Shown: positions 29,360-38,367, counted from the stretch's first letter. The stretch: DNA of 64,000 nucleotides from Streptomyces sp. 846.5 (GCF_004365705.1 NZ_SOBN01000002.1:372001-436000); one strand, 5' to 3'. The notes: a model not told the origin generated them from the letters alone. Numbers and translations are program-made.

Positions 29360-31100
29360 CCGCCGGCCACTCCCCCATCGACACCGAGGATGCCTTCGCG
29401 ATGACGACCACGACCACGATCGCGACCGACACGGACCGCCTGCGAGCGGCGACCGACTTCGTCCGGGAACAGGACACCGCCGCGCTGCTGTCGCTGCTGC
29501 TGCCCGGCCTGGACGCCGTGGAACTGCGGGCGCTGGCGGACCGCTGCCGCTTCGCGCACGCCGCGCTGCTCGTCTTTCCCCCGGAGCCGGAGGCACTGCG
29601 CGCCGATCTGGCCGGCTGCGGGCTGGCCGCCGACACCGTCCGCGCGTCCCAGCGTCGTGGTACGGGACCGGCTGGCCGCACGCCACGGGCGGGACGCGGC
29701 CGGGCTCGACGTCCAGATCCTGCGCCCGCCGGTGCTCGGCCCGGACGGGGAGCGCCGAACGGTCGAGGTGTTCGCCCTGACCGTGCCGCCGGGCTCCGAC
29801 CTGGCCGGCATCGCCGAGCACGAACGCGACCGGCAGCACGAGGCGCACCTCGCCTTCGAGGTCGACCACCCCGATCCGCTGATCCTGCGCGGCCTGCGCG
29901 CGCTGCTGGCCCGGCACGGCGCGGTCGCCGACGGCGGCGGCTACAACCCTCACGAGGACGGCACGGTCTTCTACTTCACCGCCCCCGCCGAGTCCAAGGC
30001 CGGTTACCGGCGGATCGAGCTCTACGCGTCCGGCGACCACCGCGACGTCCTGGCCGCCCATCTGGACGAGCACCGGGCGCGCGGCCATGAGGAAACGCTC
30101 CTGCGCCTGCTCGCCGGCGCATGGACCACCCAGGCCCTGGCGGCGTTCGCGGAACTGCGCGCACCGGACGCCATGGACACCGACAGCGGCATCGGCGCCG
30201 ACGCGCTCGCGCAGGCCCTCGGCGCACCCGGACAATCTGGCACGGCTGCTGCGCTACCTCGCGTCGCTGAACGTGGTCACCGAGCACCCCGACGGCTTCC
30301 GGCTCACCGAACTCGGCGCCCTGCTGCGCGCAGGGCGCCCGGGCTCGCTGCGACCGCTCGCCCTGATGTACGGCGGCGTCTTCTACCAGTCCTTCGCGGA
30401 CCTGGGCCACACCGTGCGCACCGGCGAGGTCGCCTTCGAGCACCGCTTCGGCGAGAACCACTTCGACCACTTCGCGCGCCATCCCGCACTCACGGAACTG
30501 TTCGACCAGTCCATGGCCGCGAGCTCGCGCATGTTCGAACCGCTCGCCGCGCATCCGGTCATCACCGCCGCCGGCCGGGCCCCGGCACTCGCCACCGTGG
30601 TCGACATCGCGGGCGGGAACGGGGAGTTGCTCGGCCGCCTCCTCGGAGCACACCCGCGGCTGCGCGGCGTACTGCTCGAACGCCCGCACGTCGTCGAGGC
30701 CGCCCGCCGATCCCTGGACGCAGCAGGTCCGGGCGCGCGGTGCGACTGCCTGCCGGGCGACTTCTCGGACGTGCCGCCCGGCGGCGACGTCTACCTCCTC
30801 TCGCGGGTACTGCACGACTGGGACGACGAGCGCTGCCGGGAGATCCTGCGCGGCATCGCCCACGCCATGCCCGCCTCCGCCGACCTGCTCATCGTCGAAC
30901 GCGTACTGCCGGGCGACGGCTCGGCCTCCCTGGCCACCGCGTGGGATCTGCACATGATGTGCAACGTCGGCGGCCGCGAACGCCGAGCCGACCACTATGC
31001 GCGCCTGCTCGCCGAGGCAGGACTCGCACTCGTGGACGTCTCGCCGCTGCCCCTGGACGCCTGTGTGCTGCACGCCAGAAAGGTTCCTGCACAGCAGTAG
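29356..31100 (+). pseudogene. Two-domain O-methyltransferase with two frameshifts
   Basis: Three frames together give about 580 residues after removing one C from each of the runs at 29648-29650 and 30227-30229. The first 230 residues form an unrecognised domain (GGGYNPHEDGTVFYFTAP, then GYRRIELYASGDH). The rest is a Methyltransf_2-type enzyme: winged helix (LLRYLASLNVVTEHPDGFRL), SAM motif VVDIAGGNGELLGRLLG, catalytic-His block LLSRVLHDWDDE. Coupled to the hydroxylase, it would methylate a new phenolic hydroxyl. Both genes keep coding character throughout, so either decay is recent or the assembly has C-run errors. Confidence 0.8.
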
Positions 31101-31125
31101 CCCCCCGGCGAGGGACCGTCGGCAA

Positions 31126-33147
31126 TCACCGCGGATGCGCGGTGAAAACCTGGTGCAGGATGTCCATGTAGGCGCCGTGGCCGCTGGCGCTGGGCCAGTC
31201 CGTGGACGATTCGACCGCCGTTCCCTCGCCCCATTCGTTGTAGGTCACCAGCAGTTGGAACGGATCACCCGACGTGGCGACGGTGGTGGCGTCCTGACGG
31301 AAGCGGGCGAGGTCGCGCGGCACCACCGGCGTCTTCGCGTCGTTCTTCCAGAACCCCGGCGAGAGGATCGCCGAGTAGCCCTTCTGCACGTCCAGGCTTG
31401 AGGCGTACTGGTGCCAGCCCTGCGGCTGGTCGGCGCAGCCGAGGTAGCCGCCGAACACCTTCAGCACCACGTAGTAGCCCTCGCCCCGGTTGGCCTGCGC
31501 CCACCGGGTGGCCATGGCGCAGCCGTCCCCGCCCGAGCCGTACACGAAGATCACCGGTTTGCCGTCGATGTGCAGCCAGGTCTTCTGGCTGGAGTACTTC
31601 CGCAGGTACTCCAGGTCGCTTCTGATCACCGTGGACGAGGGGTCGCCGTACGCTTCTTCCTCGTAGTACACCGTCCAGGAGAAGCCGAGTTTGGCGCCCT
31701 CGTTCAGCAGCAGCGGCAGCCGCTTGTCCTCGCGCTTGCCCGGGCCCCACCAGGAGGAGATGCCGGCCTGGAGGCCGCCGTACTGCATGTCCTGGATCTG
31801 GCGGTCGACCGTGGCCGGGACGTCCACGGAGTACTGCCCGGCCGAGGGCGTGTAGTGGCTGCCCGCGCCACTGAAGTTCTCGGGGTACCAGGGGTAGTAG
31901 AAGGCAGCCCGCACCGGGAGCCGGGTGTTGGTGACGGCCGCCGGCTTCGGCGCCGCGGCCTTGGGCGACGGCGTGGGGCTCGGCTTCGGGCTGGGCGAGG
32001 GGGTGGCCGCCGGCGCGGAGCGGGTGGCGGAGGGCTGGGCGACGGTACGCACCGCTGCCGGTGCGGCGGCCCGGGACGGGACGGTCTGCCCGGACAGGCC
32101 GAAGTAGGCGGCGGTGCCGGTGGCGGTGAACAGGGCGACGGAGGAAATCACCGCCGCCTTCCCGAACGAGACGCTCCCCGACGTCCGCGCGGCCCGGGTC
32201 ACCAGTCTCCCCACCCTGACCGCGCCACGGCCGGCCGCAGCGGCCGAACCGGCTCCGCTCCCGCCGGCAGCGCCGCCGGCCGCACCCCACCCTGCCAGCC
32301 CCAACAGGACCGGTGGAACGGAAACCAGCGCCACATCGGCCAGCAGCCGCTCCGCCGGAACCAGGTCGACGGGCACACCGCCGCACATGTCACAGGTGCG
32401 CACATGCCGGGCCATCCGCTTGCGCCACAGGCCGGTTGGCCGCCCGTCCCAGCCACGGAGCACGCGGTCCGCCTCCGGGCACCGCGGCACCGCCTTCAGC
32501 GCCCGCACGACCGCCCGTGCGACATCCAGCTGGGCCTTCATCCGCTGCACCCGGACCGCGGCCTGCGGCATCGGCAGCTTCATCGCGGCGGCCAGCTCAC
32601 TGCGGGTGAGCCGGCCGGCGACCTCCATCCACCACAGCGACAGCAGCTGCCGGTCGTCGGCGTCCAGCCACCGCGTGGCCTCGGCCGCCTCCCTGCGCTG
32701 GCCGGACAGGCCCAGCACGGTGATGGTCAGGTCGACGAAGTCGGCTCCCGGATCAGCGAGCTGCGCCGCCTCGTCGAGACCGCCGATCCCGTCGGTCGGC
32801 GGCGCGCTTCGCCGCAGCCGCCAGTGCCGTCGCACCTCCCGCATCGCGATGGCGACCAGCCAGGACCGGAACGCCTCGGGATCACGCAGCTTCCGCACGT
32901 CGCGGATCATCTGCAGCATGATCTCCTGCACGACGTCGTCAGTGTCGGCGGGGACGCCCAGCGCACGCCCCACGATGTTGTAGATCAGGGGCAGGTAGTC
33001 GGCCACGAGCAGGTCCAGGGCCCGCTGGTCGCCCTGCTGCGCGGCGCGCACGATCGCGGCCTGCGACCGGGGCGCCTGCGGCCCGCCGTACCCACTGTGC
33101 GAATTCTCGGTCATGGTGTGAGGAGGGTCCCCGGTCGGCGACGGCAT
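31126..33147 (-). CDS. Membrane-tethered ECF sigma factor with extracellular GH99-like domain
   Basis: About 673 residues in one frame; the start may instead be ATG 33114. Order: sigma-2 (about 30-105; LIYNIVGRALGVPADTDDVV), sigma-4 (about 165-225; LDADDRQLLSLWWMEVAG), an anti-sigma-like zinc motif (HVRTCDMC, about 250), a transmembrane helix (about 325-345; VISSVALFTATGTAAYFGL), a Pro/Ser/Lys linker, then a GH99-like domain (about 410-673) beginning RAAFYYPWYPENF and containing YNEWGEGT, the site of the catalytic Glu in endo-mannosidase-type GH99. The sigma part would face the cytoplasm and the glycan domain the outside, so ligand binding could control sigma release. This resembles the ECF groups with fused C-terminal sensor domains. 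Confidence 0.88.
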   Translation of the reverse strand: MPSPTGDPPHTMTENSHSGYGGPQAPRSQAAIVRAAQQGDQRALDLLVADYLPLIYNIVGRALGVPADTDDVVQEIMLQMIRDVRKLRDPEAFRSWLVAIAMREVRRHWRLRRSAPPTDGIGGLDEAAQLADPGADFVDLTITVLGLSGQRREAAEATRWLDADDRQLLSLWWMEVAGRLTRSELAAAMKLPMPQAAVRVQRMKAQLDVARAVVRALKAVPRCPEADRVLRGWDGRPTGLWRKRMARHVRTCDMCGGVPVDLVPAERLLADVALVSVPPVLLGLAGWGAAGGAAGGSGAGSAAAAGRGAVRVGRLVTRAARTSGSVSFGKAAVISSVALFTATGTAAYFGLSGQTVPSRAAAPAAVRTVAQPSATRSAPAATPSPSPKPSPTPSPKAAAPKPAAVTNTRLPVRAAFYYPWYPENFSGAGSHYTPSAGQYSVDVPATVDRQIQDMQYGGLQAGISSWWGPGKREDKRLPLLLNEGAKLGFSWTVYYEEEAYGDPSSTVIRSDLEYLRKYSSQKTWLHIDGKPVIFVYGSGGDGCAMATRWAQANRGEGYYVVLKVFGGYLGCADQPQGWHQYASSLDVQKGYSAILSPGFWKNDAKTPVVPRDLARFRQDATTVATSGDPFQLLVTYNEWGEGTAVESSTDWPSASGHGAYMDILHQVFTAHPR

Positions 33148-33227
33148 AACAGAAACCGGCGAATCAGCTCCGCCAGACCCCCGCCGCCATCATGACAGGC
33201 CGCCGTCGACGCTCCGCGGCGCGGTGG

Positions 33228-33998
33228 CTAGAAGGCTCCGACGACGGTGAAGCTCTGGTCGACGAAGATGTGGTGCGGCCAGTTGACGCCGATGTAGTGC
33301 ACCTCGTACTCGCCGTTGCTCAGCTGCACGACCCGGTCGACGACGCCGCCCGGGTAGGCGGCCAGCGCGGCCTGCGTCGCCTTGTTCGCCGCTGTCCCGC
33401 TGACGATGGTCCCCGAGCCCTCGGTGTAGTTCGCCGGGATCTGGCCGACCTTCTTCGCGGTGCTCGGCGCACCCCGCTGGAAGGGGACCACCCCTGCGGC
33501 CGTGGACGCCGCGGATCCGCCGCTGCCGGCCGGTTCCAGGGTGACCTGGGTGGCGGTGATGGTCGTTCCGTTGGCTGTCCCGAGGACGAGAACGTTCTCG
33601 CCCGCCGTCACGGAACTCGCCGTGGTCGCGCTCGTCCCGTTGAGGTAGGTCGTGGAGGACGCCTCATTGACGGTCACCTTCTGACCCGCTGCCGTCGTCA
33701 GGGTGAAGCCCGACGTGGACACGCTGTCGACGGTGCCGGACGATCCGCCTGCGGCGGGTCCGGACCGGGCGTTGGAACCTCCGCCGCTCGCGGAGCTGCT
33801 GGCGACTGCACTCGACCCCGCTGTTGCCGAGGGGGACGAGGACGAGGTCGAGGAGAGACCGACGGAAGCGCCGATCACCGCGGCGCAGGTCAGCCCGGCA
33901 GCCGCGACCCAAACGCCCTTCTTCTTGTTCGACAGCAGGCGCCGCACTTTCTTGGGCCGGCGTCCCTGCTCTTGGGTTTCTGAATCGTATGCGTTCAT
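33228..33998 (-). CDS. Membrane-anchored protein with DUF5666-like and PepSY-like domains
   Basis: 256 residues. A basic cytoplasmic N-terminus (RRPKKVRRLLSNKKK), one transmembrane helix (about 28-48), a Ser-rich linker, a DUF5666-like beta domain (GTVDSVSTSGFTLTTAAGQK, then GENVLVLGTANGT) and a C-terminal PepSY-like segment (NKATQAALAAYPGGVVDRVV, then GEYEVHYI). AAGGAG precedes the ATG. It is next to, and on the same strand as, the tethered sigma factor, but 80 bp apart and upstream of it, so co-transcription is possible. Function unknown. Confidence 0.8.
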   Translation of the reverse strand: MNAYDSETQEQGRRPKKVRRLLSNKKKGVWVAAAGLTCAAVIGASVGLSSTSSSSPSATAGSSAVASSSASGGGSNARSGPAAGGSSGTVDSVSTSGFTLTTAAGQKVTVNEASSTTYLNGTSATTASSVTAGENVLVLGTANGTTITATQVTLEPAGSGGSAASTAAGVVPFQRGAPSTAKKVGQIPANYTEGSGTIVSGTAANKATQAALAAYPGGVVDRVVQLSNGEYEVHYIGVNWPHHIFVDQSFTVVGAF

Positions 33999-34210
33999 GG
34001 TGGCGCTCCTTCATTTCAGGCACCTGCACAAAGCCTGCCTCCCGATTGCATGGTGACCTGTCGCAACGAAAGAAGTCCGCCGACCTGCTGTGACCTGCGC
34101 GGACTGGATTGAGCGAGACGGCTGTGGTGTCCTTTTCGCTGACCCGGCATGAGACCGCCCGAAAACTGCCCCGCAGGGAACCGAAACGGCCCCGTCGCGT
34201 CAAAGCGGAC

Positions 34211-34393
34211 ATGGGCAGACCACACATCGCATGGCTCATCACTATGGTCGTCGGCTGCATCGCGCTGGCAGGGTGTTCCTCGTCCGGTGGACAACGCCAA
34301 GCGGAGTACCACCAAGTGCCCATGCTCTACGGCGTCGACTACCGGGACTCAGAAGCCGTTGTCTTTCCGGGTGTGAGGCTGCTTGGAGGGTGA
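34211..34393 (+). CDS. Short lipoprotein, probably truncated
   Basis: 60 residues. A type II signal peptide HIAWLITMVVGCIALAGC with lipobox LAGC is followed by only about 40 residues. Typical lipoproteins are longer, and the downstream sequence belongs to an unrelated winged-helix gene and transposase region, so this may be a 3'-truncated remnant. No strong ribosome-binding site. Confidence 0.45.
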   Translation: MGRPHIAWLITMVVGCIALAGCSSSGGQRQAEYHQVPMLYGVDYRDSEAVVFPGVRLLGG

Positions 34394-34474
34394 CTTTTCG
34401 CAGGTGGGGCGTGAAGTAGCGGTCAGCGAGGCAGTGTTGGATCGTCGGGTTGTCGCGCTGTTGGGGGTGCCGGG

Positions 34475-35095
34475 GTGCCGTCGGTTGTCGGGTTGTTGGA
34501 GGAGCGGGAGCTGGCCGCTCGGGTGCTGGTGGAAGGGTTGCGTGGGGAGGCCGATCGGGTGCTGGCCGCGCTGGGTGAGGCTGAGCGCGACTGGGAGGGC
34601 TGGGTGATCGCGCGGCAGCGCGTCGATCAGGTGCTGTCCGGGACGCAGCTGCTGGCGGTGGCCGGCCCGGAGGCCGGGGACATTGCTTTGGCTGAGCTGC
34701 TTGCGGCATCGTCCCCGGTGCCGGTGCCGGTGCCGGTGCCGGTGCCGGTGCCGGTGCCGGTGCCGGTGCCGGTTCCGGTGCCGGTTCCGGTGGCTCCGGC
34801 GCCGGGGCAGGCGGCGCGCAGGGGGTCGATTGTGCCGGTGTGGCGGGCCGGGCTGTCGCCGGATGTGCTCGCGCAGGACTATCAGCGCATCCTGGTGCTC
34901 CTGGCCGGGCAGCGGGGCGGGGGTGCGGGGATGGCCTGCCAGGAGATCGCGGTCGGGTTGGGGTGGGAGGTGACGGCGGCCGGCGTCGAGGGCCGGGTGC
35001 GCAGTCGGGCCAAGCGGCTGGCGGACCGGGGGTGGCTGGCCGAGCCGGTTCCGGGGCGGTTCACGCTCGCGGCCGGGCCAGCCGCCGGGTCATGA
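34475..35095 (+). CDS. Winged-helix protein with (Pro-Val)n spacer, transposon-associated
   Basis: 206 residues as read from ATG 34475. An N-terminal helical, Glu/Arg-rich part (about 1-70; VVGLLEERELAARVLVEGL) leads to a Pro-Val repeat (about 81-106) and a C-terminal winged helix (about 125-200; QEIAVGLGWEVTAAGVEGRV, RSRAKRLADRGWL). A second frame at 34383-34475 (VGREVAVSEAVLDRRVVALL) looks like its missing N-terminus, so a frameshift near 34465 is possible. The last 35 nt overlap the convergent IS5 transposase. Probably a DNA-binding protein; role unknown. Confidence 0.6.
   Translation: MPSVVGLLEERELAARVLVEGLRGEADRVLAALGEAERDWEGWVIARQRVDQVLSGTQLLAVAGPEAGDIALAELLAASSPVPVPVPVPVPVPVPVPVPVPVPVPVAPAPGQAARRGSIVPVWRAGLSPDVLAQDYQRILVLLAGQRGGGAGMACQEIAVGLGWEVTAAGVEGRVRSRAKRLADRGWLAEPVPGRFTLAAGPAAGS
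34715..34792 (+). repeat. (CCGGTG)13 hexanucleotide repeat
   Basis: About thirteen near-perfect CCGGTG/CCGGTT units in frame within the winged-helix gene, encoding Pro-Val dipeptides. The array should vary in length by slippage in steps of two residues without breaking the frame. Confidence 0.9.
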
Positions 35096-35897
35096 GCATC
35101 GTCATCGACCACTGGACCACGGCCTCGTGGGCGGCGGGAAGCGTCTCGTAGTCCCGGCACAGGCGGCGCGTGCGCATCAGCCACCCCAGTGTGCGCTCCA
35201 CCACCCAGCGGCGCGGCAGCACCTTGAAGCCCTTCACGTCGTCGGTGCGCTTGACGATCTCCAGGGTCAGCTTCAGCCTGTCCCTCGCCCAGGCGACCAG
35301 GACGCCGGTGTAGCCGCCGTCGGCCCAGAGCAGGGTCAGGCGGTGGAAGCGGGCCCGGACATCGCGCAGCAGGGGCATCGCGGCGGTGCGGTCGCCGACG
35401 TCGGCGGCGGTGACCAGGACGGCCAGGAGCAGGCCCAGGCAGTCCACCACGACGTGCCGGCGCCGGCCGTTGATCTTCTTGTTTCCGTCGTAGCCGCGGG
35501 AGGCGGCGGGCACGTTCGCGGCGGCTTTGACCGACTGGGAGTCGATGATGCCCGCGGTGGGCTGCGGGTCGCGGCCCTCGGCCTCGCGCAGTGCTCCGCG
35601 CAGCCGGTCGTGGAACTCGGCCAGCAGGCCCTTGACGCGCCAGCGCCGGGCGAAGGCGTAGACCCGGTCCCAGGGCGGGAAGTCGGCCGGCATCGCCCGC
35701 CACTTGCCGCCGTTGTCCACCAGGTAGCGCACCGCGTCGATCATCTGCCGGTGGCAGTAGCCCTCCGGGCGTCCGCCACGGCCCTGCATCCAGGCCGGCA
35801 CCGGCATCGCGGCGCGCACGACCTGCCACTCCGCGTCGCTCATGTCGGTCGTGTAGAAGCGCTCGCGCTCAGGCGCGTCCGCCGCGTTCCCGTACAC
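35061..35897 (-). CDS. IS5-family transposase
   Basis: 278 residues from GTG 35897 (VYGNAADAPERERFYTTDMS). An N-terminal DUF4096-type domain (MSDAEWQVVRAAMPVPAW; GRGGRPEGYCHRQMIDAVRY) is followed by a DDE domain: Asp in GIIDSQSVKAAA, Asp in LLWADGGYTG, Glu in RRWVVERTLGWLMR. All three catalytic residues are present and the frame is intact. I could not define matching terminal inverted repeats, so the element borders are unknown. Confidence 0.92.
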   Translation of the reverse strand: MYGNAADAPERERFYTTDMSDAEWQVVRAAMPVPAWMQGRGGRPEGYCHRQMIDAVRYLVDNGGKWRAMPADFPPWDRVYAFARRWRVKGLLAEFHDRLRGALREAEGRDPQPTAGIIDSQSVKAAANVPAASRGYDGNKKINGRRRHVVVDCLGLLLAVLVTAADVGDRTAAMPLLRDVRARFHRLTLLWADGGYTGVLVAWARDRLKLTLEIVKRTDDVKGFKVLPRRWVVERTLGWLMRTRRLCRDYETLPAAHEAVVQWSMTMLMTRRLARPRA

Positions 35898-35969
35898 GTG
35901 CGCCAGGCAGTCACACCCAGGAGTGACCCGGCTGGACCCGGACGACAACGAGACGGAAGAGTAGGACAC

Positions 35970-36028
35970 GAGGGCCTCCCGGAGCACGCGCTGATCTCGA
36001 CAATCACCGCACTGCTCCAGAGGCCCTC
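35970..36028. repeat. Imperfect inverted repeat upstream of the IS5 transposase
   Basis: GAGGGCCTCCCGGAGCA (35970-35986) and TGCTCCAGAGGCCCTC (36013-36028) are inverted copies separated by 26 nt. They may be one terminus of a different insertion sequence, or a terminator for a truncated plus-strand frame that ends at 35965. Confidence 0.5.
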
Positions 36029-36160
36029 CCTTCATGCACACCGACCTTCGGAACCATCCGACCAGGTCACACCACTCGCACTGGCGTCCACCATGCCCGG
36101 AATGACAACGGCTTCTCAGACCACACGCTGCACGTCTTCTCATGCAGTGCCGAGTTCCGT

Positions 36161-36409
36161 ATGACCGAGTCCGTGCACCAGGTCACCATCGTGACCGCCG
36201 CCTTCAACTTCGCCCCGGGCGAGGCTGCGCTCTCGGCCATCGGCGCCTCGTGCATGGGCTTCGACTTCACACTGTCGCTGAATGCGCCCCTCAGCGGTCG
36301 CCGCGTGGTCGACGGGACCACCGACAAGGAGGTGCCCGTCGAGGACTGGAACCGCGTCCACTCCACTGCCCCCGAGACGCCTGCACCCTCGCTACCTGCG
36401 GGGAGCTGA
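36161..36409 (+). pseudogene. 3' fragment of an unrecognised gene
   Basis: The frame ending at 36409 looks coding (MTESVHQVTIVTAAFNFAPG, then GFDFTLSLNAPLSGRRVV) and stays open upstream through HVFSCSAEFR with no ribosome-binding site at its first ATG. It is squeezed between the IS5 region and a Tn7-like end, so it is probably the 3' remnant of a disrupted gene. No family recognised. Confidence 0.35.
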
Positions 36410-36432
36410 ACACCCCGAGTGCGATCACTTGC

Positions 36433-36564
36433 ACGACTAGGTTCGCTGAGACGGAAGGCGAAACGGCTGCGTTTGCTGAGCAAACGCCTCGGTTGGATGA
36501 GAGCGGTCATCCGACTCCACTTGTTGCCCGAGTGCCCTCGTTGTGTAAGTGAGATTGGACCCCA
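36433..36564 (+). repeat. Solo Tn7-like transposon right end (TnsB-site-like repeats)
   Basis: Five diverged copies of a roughly 22-bp repeat, consensus near ACGACTAGGTTCGCTGAGAC, start at about 36433, 36462, 36483, 36512 and 36536. The array ends in GAGATTGGACCCCA (36564), inverted relative to TGGAGTCAAATCTC at 39292. The first two copies have the same 29-nt spacing as the pair at 44667/44696. No transposase is attached on its inner (left) side. Confidence 0.6.
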
Positions 36565-36708
36565 CCCGCTGGCGTCGGGCACTCGGTCGGGGCGGCCCTG
36601 GATAGGGCCCGGATGTGGTTCATCGGGCCCTGCCCGATGAAGTGTGCGCGGTGCTGGCGGGCGCTGGGTTCGAGCCTCCGCCGGTTGGCCGTCGCGCAGA
36701 CCCACACT

Positions 36709-37917
36709 TCATGGGATGAACTTCACCTCTGGGAAGGCCGCGCTCGGGCCGTCGAGCAGATGCTCCCGGCGGTGCCGCAGGTGCAGGTCGAAGAACGCGA
36801 GCGGGTAGGCCTGCTGGATCCGCACCGCCCGGGCCGGATCGAGGGTGCCGACCATGTCCTGGACCTGCTGGTCGGTCATGCCGAGGAGCTTCGCCGCCTG
36901 CGGGATCAGCACCTCGTTGTCACCGTACGAGAAGTGCAGGGCACCTTCGGCCTGGATGTCGAGGCGCCAGCCGCGCAGGTGCGTCCAGAACTCCGCGACG
37001 TCGGGCATGGCGGCCCGGGTGAAGACGGCGGTCATCATCATGAACGGCCGGTCCAGGTCGGCGGTGACGGTCGGCTGCATCGGGCCGTCGAGGCTCAGCC
37101 CGGCGCTGACGCGCCGGTCGGCGAGCATGGTCAGGGCCGTGGCGGTGCCGCCCTTGGACCAGCCCAGCATGCCGATGCGCTGCGGGTCGAGGGCGCGGGG
37201 CAGGCCGGCGGGCAGCGGTTTGCGGTCGACGTCGGGGTTGCGCCCGGCGGCGAGTCCATCGACGCAGTCGAGCAGGAAGCGGATGTCGGCGGCGTAGTCC
37301 TTCGGGTACAGCGAGACGTTGTAGCTGTCCGGGGTGAGCACCCGGCCGTCGGGGAACTCGGTGATCGCGTCGTAGGTGTGGTCGACGGTGGCCACGACGT
37401 AGCCGTGGCTGGCGAGTTCCTGGACCATGACGGTGTGGTCGGCGCGGTGACTGCCCGAGCCGTGCGAGTACACCACGACGGGCAGTCGGTGGCCCGCACG
37501 GTGCACGGGGGCTCCCGTGTGCCCGGCGGTGAGCGGGACGAGGGCCGGGTCGATGGGGAAGCCGACGTACGCCAGGAACGCCCGCATCGCGCCATCGGGC
37601 ATCCAGGGCGCGCGCGGGTAGTCGCCAGTGTCCCTGGCGGGGTACCAGACACTGGCCATCAACTCGCGGTAATGCCCCGGACCGGCTACGGGATCCGGGC
37701 GTGAAGCGTCAACGAGATGCAGCGGCACCGTGCCCACCGGGTACGGTCCGGTGGGCACGGGCAGGGTGAGCCGCGCCGGGCCAGGGGCGGTCACAGCCGC
37801 CCACGCGGGGCGCGCGACGCCGAGCGGCACGGCGGCCCCGACCCCAACGGCGAGCGCGGTTCCGAGTATGCAACGGCGCGTCATGTCCGTGTCGGTGACA
37901 TCCGGTGTGGTGGTCAT
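36709..37917 (-). CDS. Secreted alpha/beta hydrolase, PAF-acetylhydrolase/lipase-like
   Basis: 402 residues, ATG 37917 with GGGGAGGA upstream. A Tat-type signal peptide (TRRCILGTALAVGVGAAVPL) is followed by the hydrolase fold: VVVYSHGSGSHRADH oxyanion region, nucleophile GMLGWSKGGTA, and a late His (ALHFSYGD). This matches PAF-AH-like or polyester/lipid esterases of actinomycetes. Likely extracellular esterase; substrate not defined. It lies between two facing Tn7-like ends, on the same strand as the regulator and membrane genes upstream. Confidence 0.87.
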   Translation of the reverse strand: MTTTPDVTDTDMTRRCILGTALAVGVGAAVPLGVARPAWAAVTAPGPARLTLPVPTGPYPVGTVPLHLVDASRPDPVAGPGHYRELMASVWYPARDTGDYPRAPWMPDGAMRAFLAYVGFPIDPALVPLTAGHTGAPVHRAGHRLPVVVYSHGSGSHRADHTVMVQELASHGYVVATVDHTYDAITEFPDGRVLTPDSYNVSLYPKDYAADIRFLLDCVDGLAAGRNPDVDRKPLPAGLPRALDPQRIGMLGWSKGGTATALTMLADRRVSAGLSLDGPMQPTVTADLDRPFMMMTAVFTRAAMPDVAEFWTHLRGWRLDIQAEGALHFSYGDNEVLIPQAAKLLGMTDQQVQDMVGTLDPARAVRIQQAYPLAFFDLHLRHRREHLLDGPSAAFPEVKFIP

Positions 37918-38028
37918 GCGTCCTCCCCATGCTTCTTGGACGGTGTTCGGCATGCTGTCCGCGTTCGCCGAGCTCCAGCGCGGGCTGATCGTCGCGGACG
38001 CGGCTCCCCGGCCTCCGGGCCAGGACTT

Positions 38029-38367
38029 CTAGGGCTTCGGGGCCGGGCCGCCTTGTTCGATCTGGTGGATGAGGCGCTTGAGCTGGGTGACTTCGTCCTG
38101 GAGGGCGCGGTCGCCGGCGGGGGTGAGGGAGAGCCAGGTACGGGCGCGCTTGCCCTCGTAGCCCTTCTCGACGTGGACGAGCCCGGCCTTCTCCAGGACG
38201 GCAAGGTGTTGGCTGAGGTTTCCGGCGGTGAGTTCGAGCGCGGTGCGCAGGAAGCCGAACTCGACGCGGCGGGCCTGGTGGGCGACGGTGAGGATGCCGA
38301 GGCGGACGCGCTGGTGGACGACGTCGTCCAGGCTGGTGATGGGATGCTGGTCGGCTTGATCGGTCAT
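38029..38367 (-). CDS. Winged-helix transcriptional regulator (ArsR/MarR-like)
   Basis: 112 residues, the size of the HTH_27-type regulators. Recognition region RTALELTAGNLSQHLAVLEK, then wing GYEGKRARTWLSLTPAG. Relatives in actinomycetes regulate a co-transcribed membrane protein. The ATG overlaps the membrane gene's stop by 4 nt, so it is the second gene of that operon. It probably binds the palindrome at 39128-39135 in front of the operon; this is inference. Confidence 0.9.
   Translation of the reverse strand: MTDQADQHPITSLDDVVHQRVRLGILTVAHQARRVEFGFLRTALELTAGNLSQHLAVLEKAGLVHVEKGYEGKRARTWLSLTPAGDRALQDEVTQLKRLIHQIEQGGPAPKP

Noticed and set aside
34715..34792. Regular repeat array, considered as a possible CRISPR
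   Set aside because: Units of 6 bp with no spacers; a coding microsatellite.
36433..36564. Reading the repeat array with TGCACGACTAGG as the outer terminus, so that 36430-39375 is a small mobile unit
   Set aside because: That orientation would place the tns genes outside any element, and the candidate 5-bp flanks (TCACT and GTCGT) do not match. The opposite orientation puts tnsA just inside its end, as in Tn7.
36067..36705. Minus-strand frame across the solo Tn7-like end
   Set aside because: It crosses the repeat array and the antisense of the plus-strand fragment; no ribosome-binding site or domain.
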